From positions 1-64,000 of the IMG/VR virus record IMGVR_UViG_3300020439_002657: 64,000 nucleotides of DNA, one strand, 5' to 3'. Made by a program: the position numbers and the translations under genes. Numbering within the stretch: position 1 is the first letter of the stretch; the number at the start of each line of letters is the position of its first letter. This stretch comes from a virus. Positions 1-7,339 of the stretch are shown here, in pieces. Below the pieces are notes generated by a model, which saw nothing but the letters and a program-made list of their open reading frames with translations, was not told where the DNA came from and ran no database searches.

Positions 1-14
1 GGGGGGGGGGGGGG
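1..14. other. poly-G run at contig start
   Basis: Fourteen consecutive G bases open the window. Nothing around them suggests a biological role, and runs of G at read ends are a common sequencing artefact. Treat it as an assembly edge. Confidence 0.7.
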
Positions 15-640
15 CGTTGGACAAAGGAAGAGCTATATCACGGATGATGGCCACCTGGCGATCATCCGAATGCGACACCATGTAGTATCGACTCGAAGGA
101 AGCAAGATTTCTGGCACCGCCGGGCAGGACAAAAAGTCCGGAAAAGGCGCGAAAAACAAGGAGCCCCCTTCTGCGAAATGGCTCAATGTTGATTCAGGAG
201 GCCCGCATTCGGACCGACAGTGCGGGAATGCTGTATGCCAGTGCTGCTGTGTTTCAGATCTGGATGCCTCGGTGGCAAAAGAGCCAGCAGCCAAAGTTGT
301 TGCCTGCAGTTCGGAGCCGCTCCATCCTTGATGACAGAAGATCGGAGGCCCAATTACTATTCCCAGAAATACAAGCAATAAAAGCACTGCTGTCCTGTGG
401 GTTAGTCCGCGCACATATCAATCGCAACGTTTTGCCAGGGGCTGTCAACATTATTTTGTAAACCGTTGAATGTGGAGTCCCCGGATCGAATTAAGGCTTA
501 GAACCGTGCCGAGCGCCTGCACCCGACAGGCAGAACTAACATATCGCCTTCGTTTCGAGGCGAAAACGGTAATTTTCGGATTGCAGACGGGCGCATTTTG
601 AAGATAGATTTTAGTATTTAGGAGATTCGACTTTTTATAG
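15..640. other. stretch without a supported gene
   Basis: Only short overlapping reading frames on both strands are present, with no ribosome binding site and no recognisable motif. A weak imperfect hairpin lies near 545-562. The stretch may be a degraded host-derived or plasmid segment upstream of the transporter gene. Confidence 0.5.
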
Positions 641-642
641 AT

Positions 643-670
643 ATGACTCGGTCGCTTCTATCTTTATAAT
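643..670 (+). promoter_or_regulatory. sigma-70-like promoter of the ZIP-like gene
   Basis: A perfect TATAAT lies at 665-670 and a weak ATGACT minus-35 at 643-648, with a 16-base spacer. Because the minus-10 overlaps the first in-frame ATG (669), that ATG cannot be the start, which supports the ATG at 717. Confidence 0.5.
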
Positions 671-716
671 GGTTGTCACCACTATTCAGACTCATTTGTA
701 TTTACCAAGAGTATCC

Positions 717-1463
717 ATGGAAGATATCTTTACTGTAATCCTGCTATCCTTGTTGCCCGGTGCCGGCAACTTTCTCGGAGCCCTCGCCGCAGAAGCAAGG
801 GCTCCCTCAGCTCGGTCTCTGAATTGGGCTCTTCACGCGGCGTCGGGTATCGTTATCGCAATCGTAGCCGTGGAACTCATACCAGGTGCTCTTGAGCAAA
901 TCGCGGGCTGGTGGGTTGCGCTTGCCTTTGCCATAGGTGGCTTAAGCTACATAGCACTGGATTCCATAGTCAAACGCCTACAAGGCACAAGTGATGGTGC
1001 AGGGAACAGACGCATGTGGATGATTTATGCCGCCGTAGCCATCGACCTTATGAGCGACGGGCTGATGACGGGCACGGGTGCCTCCGTTTCTTTGAAGTGG
1101 GCCCTAGTTCTATCTGCCGGCCAGGTGCTCGCAGACGTGCCGGAAGGGTACGCAGCGGCTGCAAACTTCCGCAGTAAAGGTATTGCCAGGGCTCGCCGAA
1201 TATCTCTTTCCGTTTTATTCTTCGTCTACGTTGTTGGGGCCGCTGTGGCTGCATACTTTCTTCTTCGCGGTGCCCCGGGGCAAATAAAGGCGGGCGGCCT
1301 GGCAGTCGTATCCGGCCTACTGGCCGTGGGCGCCATCGAAGACATGCTTCAGGAGGCCCATGATGTTCACGTGGATAGCCAACCGTCCGTAATTGCTTTC
1401 ATCGGCGGGTTTAGCCTCTTCACCTTGGTATCTGCTGGGCTTGGTGCATTCGTCGGAAGATAG
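717..1463 (+). CDS. ZIP-family metal transporter-like membrane protein
   Basis: The predicted 248-residue protein has about eight hydrophobic segments and the ZIP-type pattern. An early helix carries H-A-A-S-G followed by V-E-L-I-P, and a later helix carries A-D-V-P-E-G where classical ZIP proteins have H-N-x-P-E-G. ZIP proteins move zinc or other divalent metals into the cytoplasm. The His-Asn to Ala-Asp change in the signature means that substrate, or even activity, is uncertain. The ATG at 717 is preferred because the one at 669 overlaps a consensus minus-10 box. The gene lies beside the plasmid maintenance genes on the opposite strand to rep and has no phage partner, so it is probably an accessory (moron-type) gene acquired from a bacterial host. 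Confidence 0.7.
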   Translation: MEDIFTVILLSLLPGAGNFLGALAAEARAPSARSLNWALHAASGIVIAIVAVELIPGALEQIAGWWVALAFAIGGLSYIALDSIVKRLQGTSDGAGNRRMWMIYAAVAIDLMSDGLMTGTGASVSLKWALVLSAGQVLADVPEGYAAAANFRSKGIARARRISLSVLFFVYVVGAAVAAYFLLRGAPGQIKAGGLAVVSGLLAVGAIEDMLQEAHDVHVDSQPSVIAFIGGFSLFTLVSAGLGAFVGR

Positions 1464-1478
1464 TCGCCTGCATCCGCC

Positions 1479-2114
1479 CTAAATAAATTCAGCATCGAAA
1501 AATGACCGGAGGATCTCTTCAAGGTAATTTGGGAGATGCAGAAAGATCACTTTTCCATCAGAGGCGGCGACATAGGCCTCGGAAGCCTTCCGATAGGAGC
1601 TGGGGCTGAGCTTTTTCTGGAGCGTTGCCAGTACGTACTCGGTACAGAGATCGGTACTATGTACGGGGACCGAATGTCCGCCTCCAGGGCCTGCCTGTCC
1701 GCCGGACACGGACTCAATGTCCGTCTCTCCGGACAACTGAGCGGACTTCTTGGGGGCGTCCGGGGTCAATTTGTCCGCCTCTCCCTCGTCTGCCAGGGCT
1801 CCGAGGCCACGCTTTGTCGCCCGGCTCAGGCGGATGTTGCCAACGATTTTTGTCTCAATGAGCTTCTCATTTTCGAGTTGGCGGAACCAGCGGCGAATAG
1901 TCCTGGGTTCTACGTCATAGTCCGCTGCCAGGGTATCGTTTCCCGCAAAACACCATCCAGAGAATCGCTGAACGTTATGATGGCTAAGTCTTTCAATTCG
2001 GCGAAGCAGGCTCATTCGGGGGCCTTTCTTCCCTCGCGGTTTCTTTTGTGGCTTTTGGCCAGGCTCTGCGGGCACAAGCTGCCCCGGCCCGACTATCTTC
2101 TGTCGTGCAAGCAT
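1479..2114 (-). CDS. candidate replication initiator: winged helix plus DnaA domain I-like tail
   Basis: The 211-residue protein has three parts. A basic N-terminus (about 20-40) is followed by a helix-turn-helix of the HTH_36 type (about 45-105; the core reads D-Y-D-V-E-P-R-T-I-R-R-W-F-R-Q-L). An acidic, Gly/Ser-rich linker leads to a C-terminal segment (about 155-211) with L-x-x-L-x-K-x-L-S-P, D-G-K-V and L-P-N blocks that resemble the N-terminal domain of DnaA. Such a winged helix plus DnaA-N-like tail fits a plasmid replication initiator that recruits the host helicase loader. The start has a strong ribosome binding site (AGGGGGAAGG). It lies divergent from parA across a gap with two palindromes. 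The role is inferred from fold-like patterns and position; a transcriptional regulator is the alternative. Confidence 0.55.
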   Translation of the reverse strand: MLARQKIVGPGQLVPAEPGQKPQKKPRGKKGPRMSLLRRIERLSHHNVQRFSGWCFAGNDTLAADYDVEPRTIRRWFRQLENEKLIETKIVGNIRLSRATKRGLGALADEGEADKLTPDAPKKSAQLSGETDIESVSGGQAGPGGGHSVPVHSTDLCTEYVLATLQKKLSPSSYRKASEAYVAASDGKVIFLHLPNYLEEILRSFFDAEFI

Positions 2115-2651
2115 ACCTTCCCCCTCCCCTGTTATCGCAGGGTCCGGATAATCAATGTTGAGGGCTTCGTGCCCGGGTGGCTAAACCATCCGCAAAGCGG
2201 GTCAGAGAGGTGTAGCCAGTACGCACCCTAATGAGACATAATAGTCCGTCAAGTTTAAATGCGACATAAAATCGGGGCGGGCGTATTGGGGAGAGGAAGG
2301 GAATGCGGAGAGGGGCTCTGACCCCCCTGCCCCGCCTGGTAACCCGGGCAACACAGGTTAGCGTTGCTCTGGGTAAACGTGTACTGGCTAAGTACATGGC
2401 GGTCAAGAAAAAAACTGCCTGGTCCCAGGTAGTCGAAGTCAGAGGACCTCGAAGGCAATTCATGGGTGCCTGGCTCCAGGCAGTTAGTTATGCCCGGTCC
2501 AGTGGTCAGGTAAGAGCCATTGGTGAGCCATGATAAGCGTATGGTCTGGCAATTCGTCGAGGTTGCTGAGTAACCTCTCTTTTTCTTTCGCTATCCATCT
2601 TTCCGTGTAGAATGAATTGACCGGTGAGTTTGCGTCGAGGACGTTCCGCCT
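2115..2651. other. intergenic region between rep-like gene and parA
   Basis: No convincing gene lies in these 537 bases. The region holds two related palindromes (2415-2432 and 2467-2482) and a possible minus-10 TAGAAT at 2608-2613 for parA. Its position between a Rep-like gene and parA makes it the best place in the window to look for the plasmid origin. Confidence 0.5.
2415..2482. repeat. pair of TGCCTGG palindromes, possible operator or origin iterons
   Basis: The first site (2415-2432) is CTGCCTGG-TC-CCAGGTAG, with one arm mismatch. The second (2467-2482) is a perfect TGCCTGG-CT-CCAGGCA. Their centres are about 51 bases apart, close to five helical turns, so a protein could bind both on one DNA face. 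A Rep or ParA binding role is inference. Confidence 0.45.
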
Positions 2652-3371
2652 GTGAAAATCATTATTCTGTCATCCCTGAAAGGCGGCGTGGGAAAGACGG
2701 CCATCAGTATCCACCTGGCACTCGAATTGAGAAAACGACACAATGTCGTTTTCCTGGATCTGGATCCCCAGGCCAGCGCCACCGATTTCCTTCTGCGGGA
2801 TACGGATATTGACCAGCTCGACCGGCGGGGAGCTCTGCAGCTATTGACGGAGGCTGCGGACCCACGCGAGCTTATCTGGGAGACAGGTTTCGGGATCGAC
2901 TGTATCCCATCTACCCTGCATCTGCATCGGGCCGGGATTGAAATGGCAGGGGACCCGGGAGCAATGCTGCGGATTGCTAAAGAAGTGCGGTGCCTGGAAT
3001 ACGATTATGCGATTGTGGATTCTCCTCCAGGGCTATCCTATGAATTCCGCCAGGCAATCAACATGGCAGATATTGTCCTCTCTCCAATGACCTATGATCG
3101 ATGGGCGGTCCAGGGAGTTGGGATGCTTATTGATGAGGTGGCGAAAGCCCGGAAGAGCGGGGGATCCCAGAGGCTGCTTGTGGTGCCTTCTATCGTCTCA
3201 GGGTCTGAGGATGAAAAACTGCGCCAGGATATGGACGGGGAAGTGGAGTTCTCAAGGGCATCGATTCTCCGTAAAGGGGTGGTGAAAACAGCCCTGGGTC
3301 GGGGCCGTCCCCTGCCCTCTGGATCCGATTCGGAAGAGCAGTTTCACAGGCTGAGTAAGGAGTTGTCGTGA
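2652..3371 (+). CDS. parA: ParA-family partition ATPase
   Basis: This 239-residue protein begins with a ParA deviant Walker A, K-G-G-V-G-K-T (about 8-14). It continues with Walker A' D-L-D-P-Q-A (about 37-42), where the family's Asp and Gln are visible, and a Walker B-like D-S-P-P-G (about 121-125). There is no N-terminal helix-turn-helix, so it is the short (type Ib or chromosomal-like) form. ParA ATPases coat the nucleoid and pull ParB-bound plasmid copies apart. The start is GTG with a weak ribosome binding site. Its stop overlaps the parB GTG start by two bases, so the two are translationally coupled. A 23-bp palindrome lies inside the gene at 2731-2753. Confidence 0.93.
   Translation: MKIIILSSLKGGVGKTAISIHLALELRKRHNVVFLDLDPQASATDFLLRDTDIDQLDRRGALQLLTEAADPRELIWETGFGIDCIPSTLHLHRAGIEMAGDPGAMLRIAKEVRCLEYDYAIVDSPPGLSYEFRQAINMADIVLSPMTYDRWAVQGVGMLIDEVAKARKSGGSQRLLVVPSIVSGSEDEKLRQDMDGEVEFSRASILRKGVVKTALGRGRPLPSGSDSEEQFHRLSKELS
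2731..2753. repeat. candidate parS centromere site 1, inside parA
   Basis: A perfect inverted repeat with 10-bp arms GAAAACGACA and TGTCGTTTTC surrounds the spacer CAA. The identical 23 bases occur inside parB in a different reading frame, so protein constraint cannot explain the match. Confidence 0.7.
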
Positions 3372-4141
3372 GCAAGAAGACTCTCAGAGGCAATATCTCG
3401 GGCGGACTAAAGCGCCGGGGGCTCCAGGAAAACGACACAATGTCGTTTTCTATCGAGGAGAAATTTCTGTCTCCGGTCCGGGAGCTCTCTCCTAATCTGC
3501 TCCGGGATCATGAAGACAACTACCGGTACTTCTCCAACGATCCCAAGAAAAAAGCCGAGGTAAAGGCCTCCATCGATCTGTCCGGGATCCTGGAGCCGAT
3601 CATTTTTCTCCCAGACGATCCAAATAACTGGCAGGCCGGGGGCAAGATTCTCGGTGGCCACGTTCGGAAAGAAATCGCTATAGAGCGCGGAGATGAAAAA
3701 GTCCCGGTCCGTTACGTTACCAGAAAGCTCTCAAAGGAGGAAGAGCTGCTGGCCCTGGGTGGCGACAACATCACCGCAAAGAAGAATGATGTGGAAGGCA
3801 AAGTGCTCCTGCTGGCCGACACATACCCCGATTACTTCAGCCGAAAGCGGGGTCAGAACTATCACCTCGATGAACTCGTAGAAAAGACCGGGATTCAGCC
3901 CAGGATGCTTCAGCGCTATAAGAACCTCTACGATGAAGCAGCAAAACTGGCAAAGGGCAGGGTGGAGCGGAAGGATATCCAGGCGGCAAAGAAGGTTCTG
4001 GCCCAGGACCGGAAAAAGAGTCAGAGCGCATTCAGTACATTGTCCAAGTTCGAGAAAGAGCTGGAAAAGCTTTCAAAGGCGGATCGCCAGGTAGCTGTGG
4101 AAGAGTTGGATCGAATCATTCGTAAACTGCGAAGCAGCTAA
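3368..4141 (+). CDS. parB: ParB-family partition protein
   Basis: The 257-residue protein has a ParB/Spo0J-like N-terminal domain (about 30-115). Its G-G-H-V-R-K-E-I-A stretch corresponds to the family's GERRxxA nucleotide-binding box. A central helix-turn-helix follows (about 150-190, around L-V-E-K-T-G-I-Q-P-R-M-L-Q-R-Y), then a charged coiled-coil C-terminus suited to dimerisation. ParB binds the partition site and stimulates ParA. The GTG start overlaps the parA stop. The same palindrome found in parA is repeated near the start of this gene. A second, longer ParB-like protein is encoded at 61845-62777, but this one is the plasmid partition partner by position. Confidence 0.88.
   Translation: MSKKTLRGNISGGLKRRGLQENDTMSFSIEEKFLSPVRELSPNLLRDHEDNYRYFSNDPKKKAEVKASIDLSGILEPIIFLPDDPNNWQAGGKILGGHVRKEIAIERGDEKVPVRYVTRKLSKEEELLALGGDNITAKKNDVEGKVLLLADTYPDYFSRKRGQNYHLDELVEKTGIQPRMLQRYKNLYDEAAKLAKGRVERKDIQAAKKVLAQDRKKSQSAFSTLSKFEKELEKLSKADRQVAVEELDRIIRKLRSS
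3428..3450. repeat. candidate parS centromere site 2, inside parB
   Basis: This is an exact copy of the palindrome at 2731-2753, including the CAA spacer. It is read here as Q-E-N-D-T-M-S-F and in parA as K-R-H-N-V-V-F. Confidence 0.7.
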
Positions 4142-4222
4142 CACTGTAATTGTGTCGCCGTTCGGTGGCCGTTCTTTTGCATTCTATTTGCATTCCGTTG
4201 CCCAGGAAGTCGAATTGGTTCC

Positions 4223-5008
4223 ATGTATCTTGTATACTACGATGAGTCGGGTGACGATGGCTATCCGCAATTTTCATCTCCATTGTTCGTCCTATCCGGA
4301 ATCATGGTGCATATGGCCATGTGGCAGCAAGAATATGAGCGACTGCGCAGTTTCCGGCAAAGGCTGACGAAAAAATACAAGTTTCCCTTGAAATGGGAGA
4401 TTCACACGAAAGAGCTTCTCCTTAATAAGGGGGATTACAGGAGCCTGAGTCTATCGGGCCGCCAGCGCGTCGCCATTATTGAAGCTTTTGTTAATGAAAT
4501 ATCCCGATTGGACGTACGGATAGTGAACGTGGTGATAAACAAGCACGCTATCCAGAGGGGCGATTATGGTGTCTTAGACAGCGCACTCAGCTATTCAATT
4601 CAGAGGATGGAAAATGACCTCAGCAATAGGGACCCAACGGCGAAGTTCTTGGTCATAACCGATGAAGGTCGAGTCGGAAAAATGAGGTCAACGAGCCGCC
4701 GGATTCAGAGAGTAAATTTCGTGCCGTCGCATTTCGGTGGAGCAGTCAACAGAAAGATTACAAGGCTCCTCGAAGATCCCCTGCCGAAGGACTCCGGGGA
4801 AAGCTACTTTCTACAAGCGTGCGATTGCGCGGCCTACATTGTTTATATGCATAAGCTTTTGCAATTGGGAGTTGGTAATTTGGCTGGAAGAATCCCTCCT
4901 TTGGTCAACTCTGCACGATTGGATCGGTGGTTGAGGAGGCTCGAGCCGGTATTGAACCTAAAGGCATCGAAAACGGATCGGTTTGGAATTGTAGTCTACC
5001 CCAAATAA
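4223..5008 (+). CDS. DUF3800 protein
   Basis: The 261-residue protein starts with the family signature Y-x-D-E-S-G (residues 6-10 region). It ends with the second signature, here Q-A-C-D-C-A-A-Y, near residue 200. Asp residues at D-E-S-G, in I-T-D-E-G and in the C-terminal motif suggest an RNase H-like metal-dependent fold, as generally proposed for DUF3800. These proteins are common in phages, plasmids and defence islands, and their biochemical role is not settled. Here it follows parB on the same strand after 81 bases, so it may share the maintenance transcript. The start is the first ATG before the motif; a weak AGGAAG lies 13 bases upstream. Confidence 0.8.
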   Translation: MYLVYYDESGDDGYPQFSSPLFVLSGIMVHMAMWQQEYERLRSFRQRLTKKYKFPLKWEIHTKELLLNKGDYRSLSLSGRQRVAIIEAFVNEISRLDVRIVNVVINKHAIQRGDYGVLDSALSYSIQRMENDLSNRDPTAKFLVITDEGRVGKMRSTSRRIQRVNFVPSHFGGAVNRKITRLLEDPLPKDSGESYFLQACDCAAYIVYMHKLLQLGVGNLAGRIPPLVNSARLDRWLRRLEPVLNLKASKTDRFGIVVYPK

Positions 5009-5145
5009 AGAAACACCACCTACAGCGCATTCGCGCTTTCAGTGGTTCACCACTATTATATTGTCCAGGGCGGAAAATGTCAATCCGTTTCTCGGGATCG
5101 GATCGCCTCAGGGTGGTGCAAGGCTAAACGGATGTGGGGTATTGT

Positions 5146-5925
5146 TTAGATCCTCACTCGTTGCAGCTTCAGTGCCCTGCATATTCGATCCATATGCGGC
5201 CGAAGGGCAATGCTCACATCATATTTGGCGTAGCGTTTCGGAATGTATCCGACCGTGAATGTGTGAGCCAGAATCCCCTTGAAGCGGGCGAGCTGGGTGC
5301 GGGTGAGGGGAACTTCCGGAAAGAAGTTCTGCGGGATTCTTCGGGGGATCCCTGGATGCCGCCGCAAGATATCATCTATCAAGAGAATCAGGCTGTCCAC
5401 CTGGGCATCCGTGTAGGCTTCATAGAAGCGGCTTCCTCTCCAGGGTTCTGGATGCTCATGGATGGGATACTGTTCCTCTGCGATCTCTTCCCCGTATCGA
5501 TTGTAGAAGTTACCTCCGCGCTCATTGATGAAGCCCAGATTCTCCAGCTCGATGGCAATGGACCTTCGGGCTCCTCTGCGCCCCGTGCCGTTGTGGTGTG
5601 CCCAGCATCGGTCATCGAATGTCCTGATTGTCGTGCCATCCCGGTCCACCCACCATGGTACCCCGACGGAATAGTGCTGCCCCCGGCTATCCCCGCTTAC
5701 CCGGGTCTTGATAGAGGATCCTTCCAGGTAGCGGGCACTGGCGGCGGCCGAAGTTCGACCATCCGTGTGATGGAGGAATAGCTGGTCCTTAGGATATTGT
5801 TCCTGGTAGTAGGCCCGCTCATCCCAGGGCATCTCCACGATGGATTCTTTCCATTGCTTGTGGAGCGTTTCCGTGATTGTCTCCACGGCGACCTCTGCCG
5901 CTCTGCTCAGTACCGACTGGCTCAT
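5146..5925 (-). CDS. endolysin, N-acetylmuramoyl-L-alanine amidase (Amidase_2)
   Basis: The 259-residue protein shows the Amidase_2/PGRP pattern. H-H-T-D-G (about 50-55) carries the first zinc ligands, A-H-H-N-G-T-G follows near 105-112, and S-I-A-I-E-L-E-N-L-G near 117-126. No signal peptide is visible, so it would need a holin to reach the murein. It is the last gene of a minus-strand lysis cassette, and its start overlaps the stop of the holin candidate by four bases (ATGA). It cleaves the amide bond between muramic acid and the stem peptide at the end of the lytic cycle. Confidence 0.85.
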   Translation of the reverse strand: MSQSVLSRAAEVAVETITETLHKQWKESIVEMPWDERAYYQEQYPKDQLFLHHTDGRTSAAASARYLEGSSIKTRVSGDSRGQHYSVGVPWWVDRDGTTIRTFDDRCWAHHNGTGRRGARRSIAIELENLGFINERGGNFYNRYGEEIAEEQYPIHEHPEPWRGSRFYEAYTDAQVDSLILLIDDILRRHPGIPRRIPQNFFPEVPLTRTQLARFKGILAHTFTVGYIPKRYAKYDVSIALRPHMDRICRALKLQRVRI

Positions 5926-6224
5926 ACTTCTGGTCCCTGGAAATTGGCTTTGATTCGCTTGATGATGGCTTCGTAGAAGCTCGTAGCCAGGAAGTAGGCC
6001 ATAACATTGGCCTCCGGGCGGGAAGGATCGATCCAGTAGGAAGCCACGGACACAATGACCGCTACAATCATGGTACCGTAGGTCTTCGCCCCGGGATAAC
6101 GGAAGTTCTTCCGGATGATCTTCGGTGAGTGGTCAAAAAGCCAGTAGCAGATCAGGACTATTCCAATCACCGCTTTCAGGTCGATCAGGTTCAGAATTTG
6201 TTGTATCAGGGTTTGTTCTACCAT
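5922..6224 (-). CDS. holin candidate, small membrane protein
   Basis: The 100-residue protein has two clear hydrophobic segments (I-G-I-V-L-I-C-Y-W-L-F and M-I-V-A-V-I-V-S-V-A), a third weaker one, and a charged C-terminus. Size, topology and position directly before the endolysin fit a holin. The start at 6224 is chosen over an upstream ATG because GGAGG lies six bases before it and its ATG overlaps the stop of the preceding lipoprotein gene. No family was recognised by sequence. Confidence 0.6.
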   Translation of the reverse strand: MVEQTLIQQILNLIDLKAVIGIVLICYWLFDHSPKIIRKNFRYPGAKTYGTMIVAVIVSVASYWIDPSRPEANVMAYFLATSFYEAIIKRIKANFQGPEV

Positions 6225-6589
6225 CAGTCTTCCTCCAGTCCGCAAAGCGGCTTTGGGATCCCGCACTTAAAGCGGGGGGTAAAGGCTCCGGGGAGCCATT
6301 GGTCTTCCAGGGCGCGGACTCTTTCGGTCTGGCAGTCGCGCTCCCATTCAGTGATCTTCCTTACGCATTGCTCGTACCGGAGGCACCGGGCCAGATCGGC
6401 GCAGTGATCTACAAGGGCATTGTAATGGGAGTTCTCCAGCCGTTGACCTGGCCGAACTCTGGCTGCATCGGGGATCTGGATGTCCGAGCATACGGAGTCC
6501 CTGGTTTCCCGAATTTGATTTTCACTGCTCTGGCAGTTTAAGACGATCATAGTCGCCAGGAGCAGGGATGATAGCATCCTGAACTTCAT
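6224..6589 (-). CDS. small lipoprotein, possible outer spanin
   Basis: Starting at the internal ATG 6589, the 121-residue product begins M-K-F-R-M and has a hydrophobic stretch ending L-N-C (residue about 18), a lipobox with Asn at minus-1. Six further Cys residues follow the lipidated one. It overlaps the upstream small membrane gene by 68 bases in another frame, an arrangement typical of Rz/Rz1 spanin pairs. A spanin role, fusing inner and outer membranes at lysis, is inferred from the cassette position and the lipoprotein signal. Asn before Cys is tolerated in spirochaete lipoproteins, which hints weakly at the host. Confidence 0.55.
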   Translation of the reverse strand: MKFRMLSSLLLATMIVLNCQSSENQIRETRDSVCSDIQIPDAARVRPGQRLENSHYNALVDHCADLARCLRYEQCVRKITEWERDCQTERVRALEDQWLPGAFTPRFKCGIPKPLCGLEED

Positions 6590-6737
6590 TTGGTTCCTCC
6601 GGAGAATTGATTGCTTGAGACGCGCAGGCGTATCCGCGCCAGCCGCCCACAATGAGAAGAAGTAGTGCGAAGATGATGATATAGGGGCCAAACCGGCTTG
6701 CGACCAGGTCTGCCAGTAGTTTCATTCCGATGCTCAT
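6522..6737 (-). CDS. small single-span membrane protein of the lysis cassette
   Basis: The 71-residue protein has one strong membrane segment (about 17-34) followed by an acidic tail. Its start overlaps the stop of the upstream coiled-coil gene by four bases, and its 3' part overlaps the lipoprotein gene in another frame. The tail is too short for a classical inner spanin, so it could be a second holin or antiholin. No family was recognised. Confidence 0.55.
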   Translation of the reverse strand: MSIGMKLLADLVASRFGPYIIIFALLLLIVGGWRGYACASQAINSPEEPNEVQDAIIPAPGDYDRLKLPEQ

Positions 6738-7303
6738 TGGTTCCTCCAGGATCTGATCTCTTTCTTTAGCTCCGATAGGCCGTCGTGGAAATGCTTCTGG
6801 TCATCTTCCAGTTTCTGGAGTATGGCCTTTTCAGAACGACCAACCCGATCTTCCATGCGGCGCTCGACTTCATCGATGCGGCCCATGATTTGATTGGAAT
6901 AGCTTTGAAGGCCCTCCATCTGCTGACGGAGTTTTGCGTTGTCGATTTCCAGGGAATGGTGGAGGTTCAGGGAGTGCTCGCGCATGCTATCGAGGCGCGT
7001 TTCCAGTTCACGCTCCAGGCGTTCACGTTTATCGTTCAGTTCCTTTACGGACGCTGAGCTATGCTCTTCGAGGTTGTTGATGCGCTTTTCAGTCCGGTCT
7101 TCGGACTCCGTGATCTTGTCTGTAAGGTCAGCCCTGACCTTCTCTACTTTTGGAAGGATTTCTTTTTCAGTCTTTCGGAGGGCTCCCCATATAGATAATC
7201 TCCAGAAGCCTGTTGCGAAGGCTGTAATCAGGGTAGTCCAGAATATCCAGGAGGCTTCCGGGAGCAATCCGGCGAAGTTTAATGGGAGGCCTGCTGCGGG
7301 CAT
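6734..7303 (-). CDS. membrane-anchored coiled-coil protein, possible inner spanin
   Basis: The 189-residue protein has an N-terminal hydrophobic anchor (about 15-40). A long charged coiled coil follows from about residue 45 to the end, rich in Lys, Glu and heptad-spaced Leu. That topology fits an inner-membrane spanin subunit, although some phages encode similar proteins as DUF1640-like coiled-coil membrane proteins. It opens the lysis cassette. A CCGATA box lies 24 bases before the start, with only a partial GGTGA as ribosome binding site. Confidence 0.5.
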   Translation of the reverse strand: MPAAGLPLNFAGLLPEASWIFWTTLITAFATGFWRLSIWGALRKTEKEILPKVEKVRADLTDKITESEDRTEKRINNLEEHSSASVKELNDKRERLERELETRLDSMREHSLNLHHSLEIDNAKLRQQMEGLQSYSNQIMGRIDEVERRMEDRVGRSEKAILQKLEDDQKHFHDGLSELKKEIRSWRNQ

Positions 7304-7327
7304 GCTTCACCATTGCAGGGAACTGTG

Positions 7328-7333
7328 TATCGG
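7328..7333 (-). promoter_or_regulatory. late-promoter motif CCGATA for the lysis cassette
   Basis: CCGATA on the minus strand, 24 bases before the ATG at 7303. A CAAA sits 15 bases further upstream, where a sigma-28-type minus-35 would be. Confidence 0.7.
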
Positions 7334-7339
7334 GCAACG

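Noticed and set aside
1-14. Poly-G tract as a biological element
   Set aside because: It is at the very edge of the sequence and typical of read-end artefacts.
1536-2231. 231-codon plus-strand frame opposite the Rep-like gene
   Set aside because: It has Pro/Cys/Arg-rich shadow composition, while the minus frame has a strong ribosome binding site and an HTH pattern.
5134-5781. 215-codon plus-strand frame opposite the endolysin
   Set aside because: The minus strand encodes clear amidase motifs; the plus frame has no ribosome binding site or motif.
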